Shown in pieces: positions 51,693 through 61,855 of a stretch of DNA of 64,000 nt. Each line of letters starts with the position of its first letter. Positions within the stretch are counted from its first letter, which is position 1. The notes under the pieces were generated by a model. It was not told the origin of the DNA, ran no database searches, and worked only from the letters and a program-made list of their open reading frames with translations. A program made the translations under genes and the position numbers. The stretch is from NCBI GenBank assembly GCA_016717335.1, contig JADKFS010000001.1, forward strand, positions 3,038,001-3,102,000, given 5' to 3'. Origin of the DNA: Candidatus Ribeiella danica. Lineage in GTDB: Bacteria > Chloroflexota > Chloroflexia > Chloroflexales > Roseiflexaceae.

Positions 51693-52959
51693 CAAGAGCA
51701 GATCGCACCGCACCCAAGTCCGGCGTAACCCGCTGCGGCTCGCCGGCCACGCGTGCGGCGGCGCGGATATCCTTCAGGCCATTGCCGGTGTTGACGACGA
51801 CGACGCGCTCGTCGGGGCGGATCTCGCCGCGCTCGGCCAGCTGGAACAGGCCCGCGAAGGCGGCGGCGCCGGCCGGCTCGGTGAAGATCCCGCTGCTGCG
51901 CGCGACCACGCCGATCGCCTGCAGGATGGCCTCGTCCTCGACGGCGACGAACATGCCGCCGGTCGCGCGCGCGGCCCGCAGCGCCCGGAAGCCGTCGCGC
52001 GGCAGCCCGACGTTGATGCTGTCGGCCAGGGTCTCGGCGCGGTCGGGCGCCACGTCGTCCGCGCCGTCGCGCCAGGCGCGGTACAGCGCCGGGGCCGCGC
52101 TCGACTGCACGCCGATCAGCCGCGGCGCCCGCTCGATCCAGCCGAGCGCCAGCGCGTCCTGGAAGCCGCGGTGTAGCCCGGTGATGATGTTGCCGTCGCC
52201 GGAGGCGACCACTACGGTGTCGGGCGCCTGCCAGGCCAGTTGCTCGACGATCTCGAGCGCGCAGGTCTTCTTGCCCTCGGTCGTGCAGGGGTTGTATCCC
52301 GTGTTGCGGCAGTACCAGCCCCACTCCTTGCAGGCCGCCAGGCACAGCTCGAACGCGTCGTCGTAGCCGCCCTCGACCAGCAGCACCGTGGCGCCGTAGA
52401 TCAGCAGCTGCGCGACCTTGGCCTCGGGCGCGCTCTGCGGCACGAAGATGATGCAGCGCAGGTCGGCCGCTGCGCCCAGCCCGGCCAGCGCCGCCGCGGC
52501 GTTGCCGGACGATGCGGTCGCGACGGTGCGCTCGCCCAGCTCCAGCGCCCTGGCGACCACCACCGCGCTGGCGCGGTCCTTGAACGAGCCGGTCGGGTTG
52601 CGCCCGTCGTCCTTGATGAACAGCCGCGACAGGCCGATCGATCGGCCCAGGCGCTCGGCGTGGTAGAGCGGGGTCCAGCCGACGGACGAGAGGCTAGGGG
52701 CTAGGGGCTTGGGGCTTGGGCCATTCGCCCCAAGTCCCAAGTCCCAAGTCCCAAGTCCCAGCGGCAGCAGCGGCCCATAGCGCCAGATCGAGCGCCGGTC
52801 GTCGGCGGCGAGGTCGTGCCGACCCCAGGCGGCGGCGATCGCCGCGTAGTCGGGCAGCATATCGAGCAGCGCCGCGTCGCCGCAGCGCGGGCAGGCGTAG
52901 CGCGCCGCGTCGGGCGCGTAGGTGGCGCCGCAGCGCGAGCATCTCCACTGGTAGTGCAT
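51673..52959 (-). CDS. Threonine-synthase-like PLP enzyme with zinc ribbon
   Basis: The 428-residue protein makes threonine from O-phosphohomoserine in canonical members. It has an N-terminal zinc ribbon (CSRCG, CPRCG), the PLP Lys127 in NPTGSFKDRASAVV, ATASSGNAAAALAG, and VASGDGNIITGLHRGF for phosphate. FTEPAGAAAFAGL completes the core. A repeat-derived linker of about 25 residues (66-90, LGLGTWDLGLG...PSPKPLAPS) separates ribbon and catalytic domain, and the C-terminal end ALGLGTWG also comes from the repeat. The ATG at 52959 starts HYQWRCSRCG. Substrate assignment is probable, not certain. Confidence 0.88.
   Translation of the reverse strand: MHYQWRCSRCGATYAPDAARYACPRCGDAALLDMLPDYAAIAAAWGRHDLAADDRRSIWRYGPLLPLGLGTWDLGLGANGPSPKPLAPSLSSVGWTPLYHAERLGRSIGLSRLFIKDDGRNPTGSFKDRASAVVVARALELGERTVATASSGNAAAALAGLGAAADLRCIIFVPQSAPEAKVAQLLIYGATVLLVEGGYDDAFELCLAACKEWGWYCRNTGYNPCTTEGKKTCALEIVEQLAWQAPDTVVVASGDGNIITGLHRGFQDALALGWIERAPRLIGVQSSAAPALYRAWRDGADDVAPDRAETLADSINVGLPRDGFRALRAARATGGMFVAVEDEAILQAIGVVARSSGIFTEPAGAAAFAGLFQLAERGEIRPDERVVVVNTGNGLKDIRAAARVAGEPQRVTPDLGAVRSALGLGTWG
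52688..52764 (-). repeat. GGGGCTT/CCCAAGT heptamers inside the threonine-synthase-like gene
   Basis: Units of GGGGCTT, then CCCAAGT repeated about four times, lie between zinc ribbon and catalytic domain, coding the linker. The unit is stop-free in all frames in the gene's sense. Confidence 0.9.
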
Positions 52960-53138
52960 ATCACACCGCTCTCTCGTGTGGCCGGCCGCGATCTCGGCGC
53001 CAGAAAAGCCGCCGCGCCCCGCGTGGAGCGGGGCAACGGGGACAACCTTCACGCATTGTAGCACGCGCCCCGTCCCTGGCTGGTGAACCGATCTGCCCAT
53101 ATGGTAAACAGTTCTTTACTCTTAGCTAGATCGCGCTG

Positions 53139-53248
53139 CCGTATAGTGGCGCATAAGGCACGACGTTACCTTACAGATGCAGCTCGCCGACGCGTCCGAT
53201 CACCCGTCCCCCTGGCCTCCGCCGCTGGCAGGGGTGGGGGCCAGCGGC
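53139..53248 (+). promoter_or_regulatory. Candidate -10 and hairpin in the leader of the catabolic cluster
   Basis: TATAGT (about 53142-53147) in an AT-richer stretch could be the -10 box. A hairpin with arms GCCGCTGGC and GCCAGCGGC (53221-53229 and 53240-53248) follows. No convincing -35 pair was seen. The remaining leader to 53334 contains an A/G-rich tract only. Confidence 0.35.
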
Positions 53249-53334
53249 GCGCCAGGACGCGCTTACGTAAAAAACCTATCCCCAAAAACGAAAAAGGTGG
53301 GGGCGGCAGGCCCCAAAGAAAAGGTAGACACTCG

Positions 53335-54555
53335 ATGAGCAACCAACAGCCGGCCGCGGCGCTGCACGCCGCAGTCGAACAGCGCCGCGAGGCGATCATC
53401 CGATTCCTGCGCGAGATCTGCGCCATCCCCAGCATGGACAGCCAGATCGGCCCGGTCGGCGAGCGGGTGGCCGACGAGATGCGCCAGCTCGGCTTCGACG
53501 AGGTGCGCTTCGACAAGATGGGCAACATCCTCGGGCGCGTCGGCCACGGCCCGACCGTGATCGTCTACGACAGCCACATCGACACGGTCGGCGTCGGCGA
53601 CCCGTCGGCCTGGCGCTGGGACCCGTTCGAGGGCAAGGTCGAGGACGGCGTGCTGTACGCGCGCGGCGCCTGCGACGAGAAGGGCTCGACGCCAGGCATG
53701 ATCTACGGCATCGCGCTTGGCCGCGACCTGGGCCTGATCGACCCGGACCAGTACACGATGTACTACTTCGGCAATATGGAGGAGTGGTGCGACGGCATCG
53801 CGCCGAACAGCTTCGCCGAGGTGGACCCCGGCGTGCGGCCGGACATGGTCGTGATCGGCGAGCCGACCAGGATGCAGGTCTACCGCGGCCACAAGGGCCG
53901 GCTGGAGCTGAAGATCACCGCCAAGGGCAAGAGCGCGCACGCCGCCTCGAATCACCTGGGCGACAACGCGATCTACAAGATGCTGCCGGTGATCGACGCG
54001 ATCAGCAAGCTCGAGCCGCAGCTCGGCGACCACAAGTTCCTCGGGCACGGCAAGATCACCGTCAGCGACATGCAGGTCAAGACTCCCTCGATCAACGCCG
54101 TGCCGGACGAGTGCACGATCTTCATCGACCGGCGCATGACCTTCGGCGAGACCAAGGCCGACGTGCGCGCCCAGATCGAGGCGCTGATCCCGGCCGAGCA
54201 GCGCGGCAGCATTGCGCTGGAGGAGCTGTTCTACGACGAGCCGAGCTACACCGGCTTCGTGTTCCCGGTCGACAAGTACTTCCCGGCCTGGGCGCTCGAG
54301 GAGACGCACCCGCTGGTCGCGGCCGGGCTGCGGGCGCGCGCGGCGATCGGGCTGCCGGAGGCGCCGGCCGGCAAGTGGAACTTCAGCACCAACGGCATCT
54401 ACTGGGCCGGCAAGGCCGGAATCCCCTCGATCGGCTTCGGGCCGGGCGACGAGGTGACCGCCCACACCACCGAGGACAGCGTGTCGCTCGACGACGTGGT
54501 CAAGGCGACCGAGTTCTATGCTTTGCTGCCGGCGATCCTGGCGGCCAGGGGCTAG
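53335..54555 (+). CDS. ygeY: YgeY-type M20 metallohydrolase (selenium-cluster associated)
   Basis: The 406-residue M20 peptidase/deacylase has YDSHIDTVGVGD (metal His and Asp), DEKGSTPGMIYG, FGNMEEWCDGI with the catalytic Glu, MVVIGEPT, a dimerisation insert with KITAKGKSAHAASNHLGDNA, and the final metal His in VTAHTTEDSVS. It matches YgeY of the xanthine-dehydrogenase/SsnA cluster in E. coli. Its substrate is unproven. The ATG at 53335 is followed by SNQQPAAALHAAVEQRREAI. It is the first gene of the + strand cluster. Confidence 0.9.
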   Translation: MSNQQPAAALHAAVEQRREAIIRFLREICAIPSMDSQIGPVGERVADEMRQLGFDEVRFDKMGNILGRVGHGPTVIVYDSHIDTVGVGDPSAWRWDPFEGKVEDGVLYARGACDEKGSTPGMIYGIALGRDLGLIDPDQYTMYYFGNMEEWCDGIAPNSFAEVDPGVRPDMVVIGEPTRMQVYRGHKGRLELKITAKGKSAHAASNHLGDNAIYKMLPVIDAISKLEPQLGDHKFLGHGKITVSDMQVKTPSINAVPDECTIFIDRRMTFGETKADVRAQIEALIPAEQRGSIALEELFYDEPSYTGFVFPVDKYFPAWALEETHPLVAAGLRARAAIGLPEAPAGKWNFSTNGIYWAGKAGIPSIGFGPGDEVTAHTTEDSVSLDDVVKATEFYALLPAILAARG

Positions 54556-54690
54556 GGGCTAGGGCTGCGCGGAGCGGGAGACAAGGAGACAGGAGACAAG
54601 GAGACAAGGAGACAAGGAGACAAGGAGATAGAATCCCAAGTCCCAAGTCCCAAGTCCCAAGTCCCAAGTCCCAAGTCCCAAGTCCCACAA
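54546..54690. repeat. Octamer GGAGACAA and heptamer CCCAAGT arrays
   Basis: Units of GGAGACAA (five or more) and CCCAAGT (seven) fill the gap between ygeY and the YgeW-like gene. The last AAGGAGAC just upstream of the next start serves as its likely ribosome-binding site. Confidence 0.95.
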
Positions 54691-54724
54691 GCACAGCAGA
54701 CACGTTATCAAGGAGACGAGATCA

Positions 54725-55702
54725 ATGCAAACCAACCTGCGCGGCCGCGATATGATCACGACCCAGGAGTGGACCAAGGACGAGGTCGACACGGTGCTGG
54801 ACCTGGCGCTCGACCTCAAGCGCGCCCGCGCGGTGGGCCGCGAGCACGCCTACCTGCGCGACAAGGTGCTGGGCATGCTGTTCTTCTTCTCCAGCACCCG
54901 CACGCGCGCCAGCTTCGAGGCCGGCATCGCCCAGCTGGGCGGGCACGGCGCGTTCATCGATAGCGTCACCACCCAGATCAGCCACGGCGACACCGCCCGC
55001 GAGATCGGCGAGATCTACGGCCGCTACTTCGACGGGATCGCCATCCGCCAGTGCGACTGGGGCGTCGGCAACGCGTACATCCGCGAGGTGGCCGCCGCAA
55101 GCCGCGTCCCGGTGCTGAACATGCAGTGCGACATCTACCACCCGTTCCAGATCCTGGCCGACCTGCTGACGATCATGGAGAAGAAGGGCGACCCGCGCGG
55201 CAAGACGATCGCGGTGAGCTACGCCTACGCCAGCAGCTACCAGAAGCCGCTGAGCGTGCCGCAAGATCTCATCCTGCTGATGAGCCGCTACGGCATGAAC
55301 GTGCGGCTGGTGCACCCGCCCGAGTTCAAGCTGATGCCCGACATCGTCCAGCAGGCGCAGGACAACGCGCGCCAGGCCGGCGGCAGCTTCGAGGTGATGG
55401 ACGACATGGACGCTGGCTTCGCGGGCGCCGACATCGTCTACCCGAAGAGCTGGGGCTGCTGGCTGACGACCGAGGACAAGGAGGCCAGCGCGGCGATCGG
55501 CAAGAAGTACACCAGCTGGATCACCGACGAGCGGCGCATGGCGCTGGCGAAGCCGGACGCGCTGTACATGCACTGCCTGCCGGCCGACCGCAACATCGAG
55601 GTCGCCGACGCCGTGATCGACGGCCCGCGCTCGGTGGTCTACGACGAGGCCGAGAACCGCCTGCACGTGCAGAAGGCGGTGATGGCGCTTACGATGCGCT
55701 AG
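54725..55702 (+). CDS. ygeW: YgeW-like carbamoyltransferase-family protein
   Basis: The 325-residue protein has the carbamoyl-phosphate loop SSTRTRASFEAG, then QCDIYHPFQILADLLTIM, YASSYQKPLSVPQDLILLMS, GGSFEVMDDMDAGFAGADIV, DIVYPKSW and the LYMHCLPAD motif, shared with E. coli YgeW. The protein is shorter than the 396-residue E. coli form, lacking most of the C-terminal extension, and ends with NRLHVQKAVMAL as in classical transcarbamoylases. The second substrate of YgeW is unknown. It lies between ygeY and the two DHOD-like genes, all on the + strand. Confidence 0.88.
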   Translation: MQTNLRGRDMITTQEWTKDEVDTVLDLALDLKRARAVGREHAYLRDKVLGMLFFFSSTRTRASFEAGIAQLGGHGAFIDSVTTQISHGDTAREIGEIYGRYFDGIAIRQCDWGVGNAYIREVAAASRVPVLNMQCDIYHPFQILADLLTIMEKKGDPRGKTIAVSYAYASSYQKPLSVPQDLILLMSRYGMNVRLVHPPEFKLMPDIVQQAQDNARQAGGSFEVMDDMDAGFAGADIVYPKSWGCWLTTEDKEASAAIGKKYTSWITDERRMALAKPDALYMHCLPADRNIEVADAVIDGPRSVVYDEAENRLHVQKAVMALTMR

Positions 55703-55798
55703 CGGCCGGGGATTAGGGGCTAGGGGCCAGGGGCTAGGGGTTCATCGAGCCTCATGGCGCCTGACCCCTGACCCCTGCTCCCTGACCCCTGAGTAGGA
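55703..55798. repeat. GGGGCTAG and CTGACCC repeat tracts
   Basis: GGGGCTAGGGGCCAGGGGCT is followed by repeated CCCTGAC units up to the ribosome-binding site of the next gene. This is the spacer between the YgeW-like gene and the first DHOD-like gene. Confidence 0.85.
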
Positions 55799-55804
55799 AT
55801 AGCT

Positions 55805-56716
55805 ATGGCAAATCTCACCGTCGAAGTCTGCGGGCTGAGGTTCCGCAACCCGGTGCTGCCGGCGGCCGGGCCGAACGTGCGCGACGGGCGCATGCTTGAG
55901 GAGGCGATGCGCGGCGGCGCGGGCGGCCTGCTCTCGAAGACGATCTCGGTCGACGCGGCGCCGGTGCCGATGCCGCACATGGCCGAGGTCAAGGGCGGCT
56001 TCCTGAACACCGAGCTGTGGTCGGAGATGCCGCCCGAGCGCTGGCTGCTGCGCGAGTACGCGATCGCCCGGCGCGCGGCCGACGAGGCCGGCGTACCGCT
56101 GATCATCAGCATGGGCTACACCGGCGAGGAGATCGCCCAGCTGGCGCCGCGTGTCCGGCCCTGGGCCGACGCGGTCGAACTCTCGACCCACTACCTCGGC
56201 GAGGACGCCACCCCGATGATCGAGGCGATCGCCGCCGCCAAGCGCGCGCTGGACGTACCGGTCTTCGTGAAGATGAGCCCGCTGGGGCGCGAGATGACCG
56301 CAGCTGCCAAGGCTGCCAAGGCGGCCGGCGCCGACGCGATCGTGGCGACCAACTCGCTCGGGCCGGCCTTCGGGCTCGACATCGAGAGCGGCTACCCGCT
56401 GATGGGCGGCCCGAACGGCTACGGCTGGCTCTCCGGCCCGGCGATCAAGCCGCTGTCGGTGCGCTGCGTCTTCGATATCGCCCAGGCGGTCGATCTGCCG
56501 ATCGTCGGCGTCGGCGGGGTCAGCCGCGGCGAGGACGCGATCGAGTTCATCATGGCCGGCGCGAGCATCGTGCAGGTCTGCACCGCGGCGATCATGCGCG
56601 GCCCCGGCGTCTACGGCACGATCGCGTCCCAGCTCAGCGACTGGCTGGACCATCACGGCTATGCGTCGGTGGATGACATCCGCGGGCTGGCTGTGAAGAA
56701 GATGGCGGCGCGGTGA
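55805..56716 (+). CDS. DHOD/PreA-family flavoprotein, no ferredoxin domain (PreA-like 1)
   Basis: The 303-residue TIM-barrel flavoprotein starts NLTVEVCGLRFRNPVLPAAG, keeps Lys45 (LLSKTIS), FVKMSPLG and GGVSRGEDAIEFIMAGASIV for FMN phosphate. The conserved catalytic motif of dihydroorotate and dihydropyrimidine dehydrogenases (NxSCPN) is replaced by ELSTHYLGE (STHY at 127-130), so the usual Cys/Ser base is missing. It is a close paralogue of the next gene, which carries an extra ferredoxin domain. Together they may reduce or oxidise a heterocycle from purine breakdown; the substrate is unknown. Confidence 0.82.
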   Translation: MANLTVEVCGLRFRNPVLPAAGPNVRDGRMLEEAMRGGAGGLLSKTISVDAAPVPMPHMAEVKGGFLNTELWSEMPPERWLLREYAIARRAADEAGVPLIISMGYTGEEIAQLAPRVRPWADAVELSTHYLGEDATPMIEAIAAAKRALDVPVFVKMSPLGREMTAAAKAAKAAGADAIVATNSLGPAFGLDIESGYPLMGGPNGYGWLSGPAIKPLSVRCVFDIAQAVDLPIVGVGGVSRGEDAIEFIMAGASIVQVCTAAIMRGPGVYGTIASQLSDWLDHHGYASVDDIRGLAVKKMAAR

Positions 56717-56880
56717 CGCGTGACAAGGTGACAAGGTGCCGTGGGGCTTGGGGCTTGGGGCTTGGGGCTTGGGGCTTGGGGCTTGGGGTGTGACAAGGTG
56801 ACAAGATCCCGGGGCTTGGGGCTTGGGGCTTGGGCTTGGAACTTGGGCTTGGACATTCGAACATCATCCTTCATCCTTGC
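56715..56880. repeat. GTGACAAG, GGGGCTT and CTTCATC arrays between the PreA-like genes
   Basis: GTGACAAG octamers, then GGGGCTT heptamers in two blocks, then CATCCTT units run up to the ribosome-binding site AAGGAGCT of PreA-like 2. Confidence 0.93.
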
Positions 56881-56891
56881 AAGGAGCTATG

Positions 56892-58169
56892 ATGGCCGAC
56901 CTCACCACAACCATCTGCGGGCTGACGTTCCGCAACCCGGTGCTGCCGGGCGCGGGGCCGAACGTTGCGGACGGCACGCTGCTGCGCGCTGCGGCCGAGG
57001 GCGGCGGGGGCGGGCTGGTCACGCACACGGTCTCGACCATGCCGGCGCCCGAGCTGACGCCCTACCGCGAGGTGCGCGGCGGGCTGCTGAACAACCAGCT
57101 CTGGTCGGCCCACCCGGTCGAGCGCTGGCTGGAGCGCGACTACGCCGAGGCGCGCGAGGCGGCCGCGGCCGCCGGAATCCCACTGATCGTCAATATCGGC
57201 TACAGCGCCGCCGAGGTGGCCAGCCTGGCGCCGCGCGTCGGGCCGTTCGCCGACGCGGTCGAGATCTCCACCCACTACGTGCGCGAGTCGGGCGGACTGA
57301 TGGCCGACCCCGCAGCGGCGGCGCGCGAGGCGTCGCACCTCTCGAGCATGGCGCTGAGCCGCCACCCCGAGCCGCTGCTCGACGCGATCCGGGCCGCCAA
57401 GGCCGCGCTGGATCTGCCGGTGCTCGTCAAGCTGGGGCTGCTCGGCGGCGGCGCGATGGCCGAAGTCGCGCGGGCCTGCGAGGCGGCCGGCGCCGACGCG
57501 ATCGTGGCGATCGACGCGTTCGGCCCGTGCATGGGCATCGACATCGAGACGGCCGAGCCGGTGCTGGCGGGCGGCGACGGGCACGGCTGGCTCTCGGGGG
57601 CCTCGCTCAAGCCGCTGGCGCTGCGCTGCGTGTTCGACATCGCGCGCGCGGTCAAGATCCCGGTGATTGGCTGCGGCGGCATCGCTAAGGGCGAGGACGC
57701 GATCGAGATGCTGATGGCCGGCGCGAGCGCCGTGCAGGTCTGCAGCGCCGCGCTGACCCGCGGCCCGCGCGTGTACGGCGCGATCGCCGCCGAGGTCGGC
57801 GCATGGCTGGACAAGCGCGGCTACGCGAGCGTGGGCGACGTGGTCGGGCTGGGCATTCGCCGCTGGCAGAGCCTGCAGCCACACACCTACAGCGTGCCGA
57901 TCCTGTACGACGAGGGGGAATGCATCGGCTGCAAGCTGTGCGAGCGCAGCTGCCACTACGACGCGATCTACATGGTCGGCAAGCTGGCCGAGTTCAACCC
58001 CGAGCGCTGCTTCGGCTGCGGGCTGTGCGTGGCGCGCTGCCCGACCAACGCGCTGCTGATGCCGCAGGCGACCAGGGAGCGCGGGATCGTGCACCCGCTC
58101 AGCGGCGAGCCGGTCGGCATGCTGCGCGGCGGGGCCGGGCATGTGGTGGAGACGAGCGGTCGGCAGTAG
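56892..58169 (+). CDS. DHOD/PreA-family flavoprotein with C-terminal 2[4Fe-4S] (PreA-like 2)
   Basis: The 425-residue protein repeats the barrel of PreA-like 1 (TTTICGLTFRNPVLPGAG, GCGGIAKGEDAIEMLMAGAS). A bacterial ferredoxin domain is added at about 340-400 with two clusters, CIGCKLCERSCHYDA and CFGCGLCVARCPTNA. The active-site motif is again EISTHYV (STHY at 126-129) instead of NxSCPN, and the FMN Lys45 of its paralogue is His here. The ferredoxin domain suggests electron exchange with a partner, possibly the XDH. I chose the second of two adjacent ATGs because GGAG lies 5 nt before it. Confidence 0.82.
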   Translation: MADLTTTICGLTFRNPVLPGAGPNVADGTLLRAAAEGGGGGLVTHTVSTMPAPELTPYREVRGGLLNNQLWSAHPVERWLERDYAEAREAAAAAGIPLIVNIGYSAAEVASLAPRVGPFADAVEISTHYVRESGGLMADPAAAAREASHLSSMALSRHPEPLLDAIRAAKAALDLPVLVKLGLLGGGAMAEVARACEAAGADAIVAIDAFGPCMGIDIETAEPVLAGGDGHGWLSGASLKPLALRCVFDIARAVKIPVIGCGGIAKGEDAIEMLMAGASAVQVCSAALTRGPRVYGAIAAEVGAWLDKRGYASVGDVVGLGIRRWQSLQPHTYSVPILYDEGECIGCKLCERSCHYDAIYMVGKLAEFNPERCFGCGLCVARCPTNALLMPQATRERGIVHPLSGEPVGMLRGGAGHVVETSGRQ

Positions 58170-58580
58170 GTGCGTTCGGTATGATCCGCGGATAGGGCGG
58201 ATACTGCGGATCAAACTTAACTGATCCGCGGATAGGGCGGATACTGCGGATAAAGGTTGGTCATAGCTCCAGATATCCGCTGAATCCGTGTTATCCGCGG
58301 ATCAAACTTAACTGATCTGCAGATAGCGCGGATACTGCGGATAAAGGTTGATCATAGCTCCAGATATCCGCTGAATCCGTGTTATCCGCGGATCAAACTT
58401 AACTGATCTGCAGATAGCGCGGATACTGCGGATAAAGGTTGGCTATGGCTCCAATGAATATGATCCGCGGATAGCGCGGATACTGCGGATAAAGGTTGGT
58501 CATAGCTCCAGATATCCGCCGAATCCGTGTTATCCGCGGATTGAATCTACTGATCTGCAGATAGCGCAGATCAAGCCTTA
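58170..58580. repeat. 91-bp tandem array, about 4.5 units
   Basis: Units begin CAAACTTAACTGATC at 58212, 58303 and 58394, exactly 91 bp apart, and a variant unit follows. Each contains ATCCGCGGAT, GGCGGATACTGCGGAT, then AAAGGTTGGTCATAGCTCC and TATCCGCTGAATCCGTGTT. Many internal palindromes can form hairpins. It lies inside the catabolic operon, is less GC-rich than its surroundings, and codes for nothing convincing. Confidence 0.92.
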
Positions 58581-58598
58581 CGCCGTGAGGATGAGACA

Positions 58599-58906
58599 AT
58601 GACCCTTACAGTACGAACGCCCGCCGCGCTCTTCGACCTGGAGACGCACGCGCCCCTGGCGAGCGGGGTCGCGGTGATCTGGGACGACGCGCAGGGGTGG
58701 GGCGGGATCTTCGAGGCGCAGGAGCGCGCCGCCGAGCTGCGCGCCGCCGTGGCCGGGCAGACGCTGGTCGCAGAGCTGCAGACGCTGGACGGCCGCCGCG
58801 CGACGATCGCCCTGGCGCCCTCCGAGTTCGTGGCCGACGGCGAGCGCCCGCTGACGTTTCGCGGCCAGGGTGAGATCGATACGGCGCACTATGAAAGGCT
58901 TTCGAG

Positions 58907-58910
<4 letters not shown>
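58599..58910 (+). CDS. 103-residue protein of unknown function, coupled to the XDH gene
   Basis: The protein (TLTVRTPAALFDLETHAPLA then GVAVIWDDAQGWGGIFEAQE) is predicted mainly beta with one helix (ERAAELRAAVAG). It ends EIDTAHYERLSR. The last four bases, ATGA, overlap the XDH start, so translation is coupled and the ratio of the two proteins should be fixed. Ribosome-binding site: GAGGATGAG. No family recognised. The position directly before a molybdoenzyme suggests an assembly, chaperone or regulatory partner, which is inference. Confidence 0.72.
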
Positions 58911-61661
<2,751 letters not shown>

Positions 61662-61678
<17 letters not shown>

Positions 61679-61845
61679 CAAGGTGACTGTGGGACTTGGG
61701 GCTTGGGACTTGGGGCTTGGGACTTGGGATCGGCTGACGGCTGACGGCTGACAAGGTGACAAGGTGACAAGGTGACAAGGTGACAAGGTGAAGTTCTCAG
61801 CGTTCATCCTTCATCCTTCATCCTTCATCCTTCATTTACCCCAGG
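61662..61845. repeat. GTGACAAG, GGGACTT, GGCTGAC and TTCATCC arrays
   Basis: Four kinds of 7-8 bp arrays stand in line from the XDH stop to the SsnA ribosome-binding site. The XDH gene ends (DKVTR-stop) inside the first one, so the repeat supplies its last codons and stop. Confidence 0.95.
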
Positions 61846-61855
61846 GAGCAACGCT

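Noticed and set aside
58170..58580. CRISPR array
   Set aside because: The units are contiguous with no unique spacers, 91 bp long and partly variable, and no cas gene is near.
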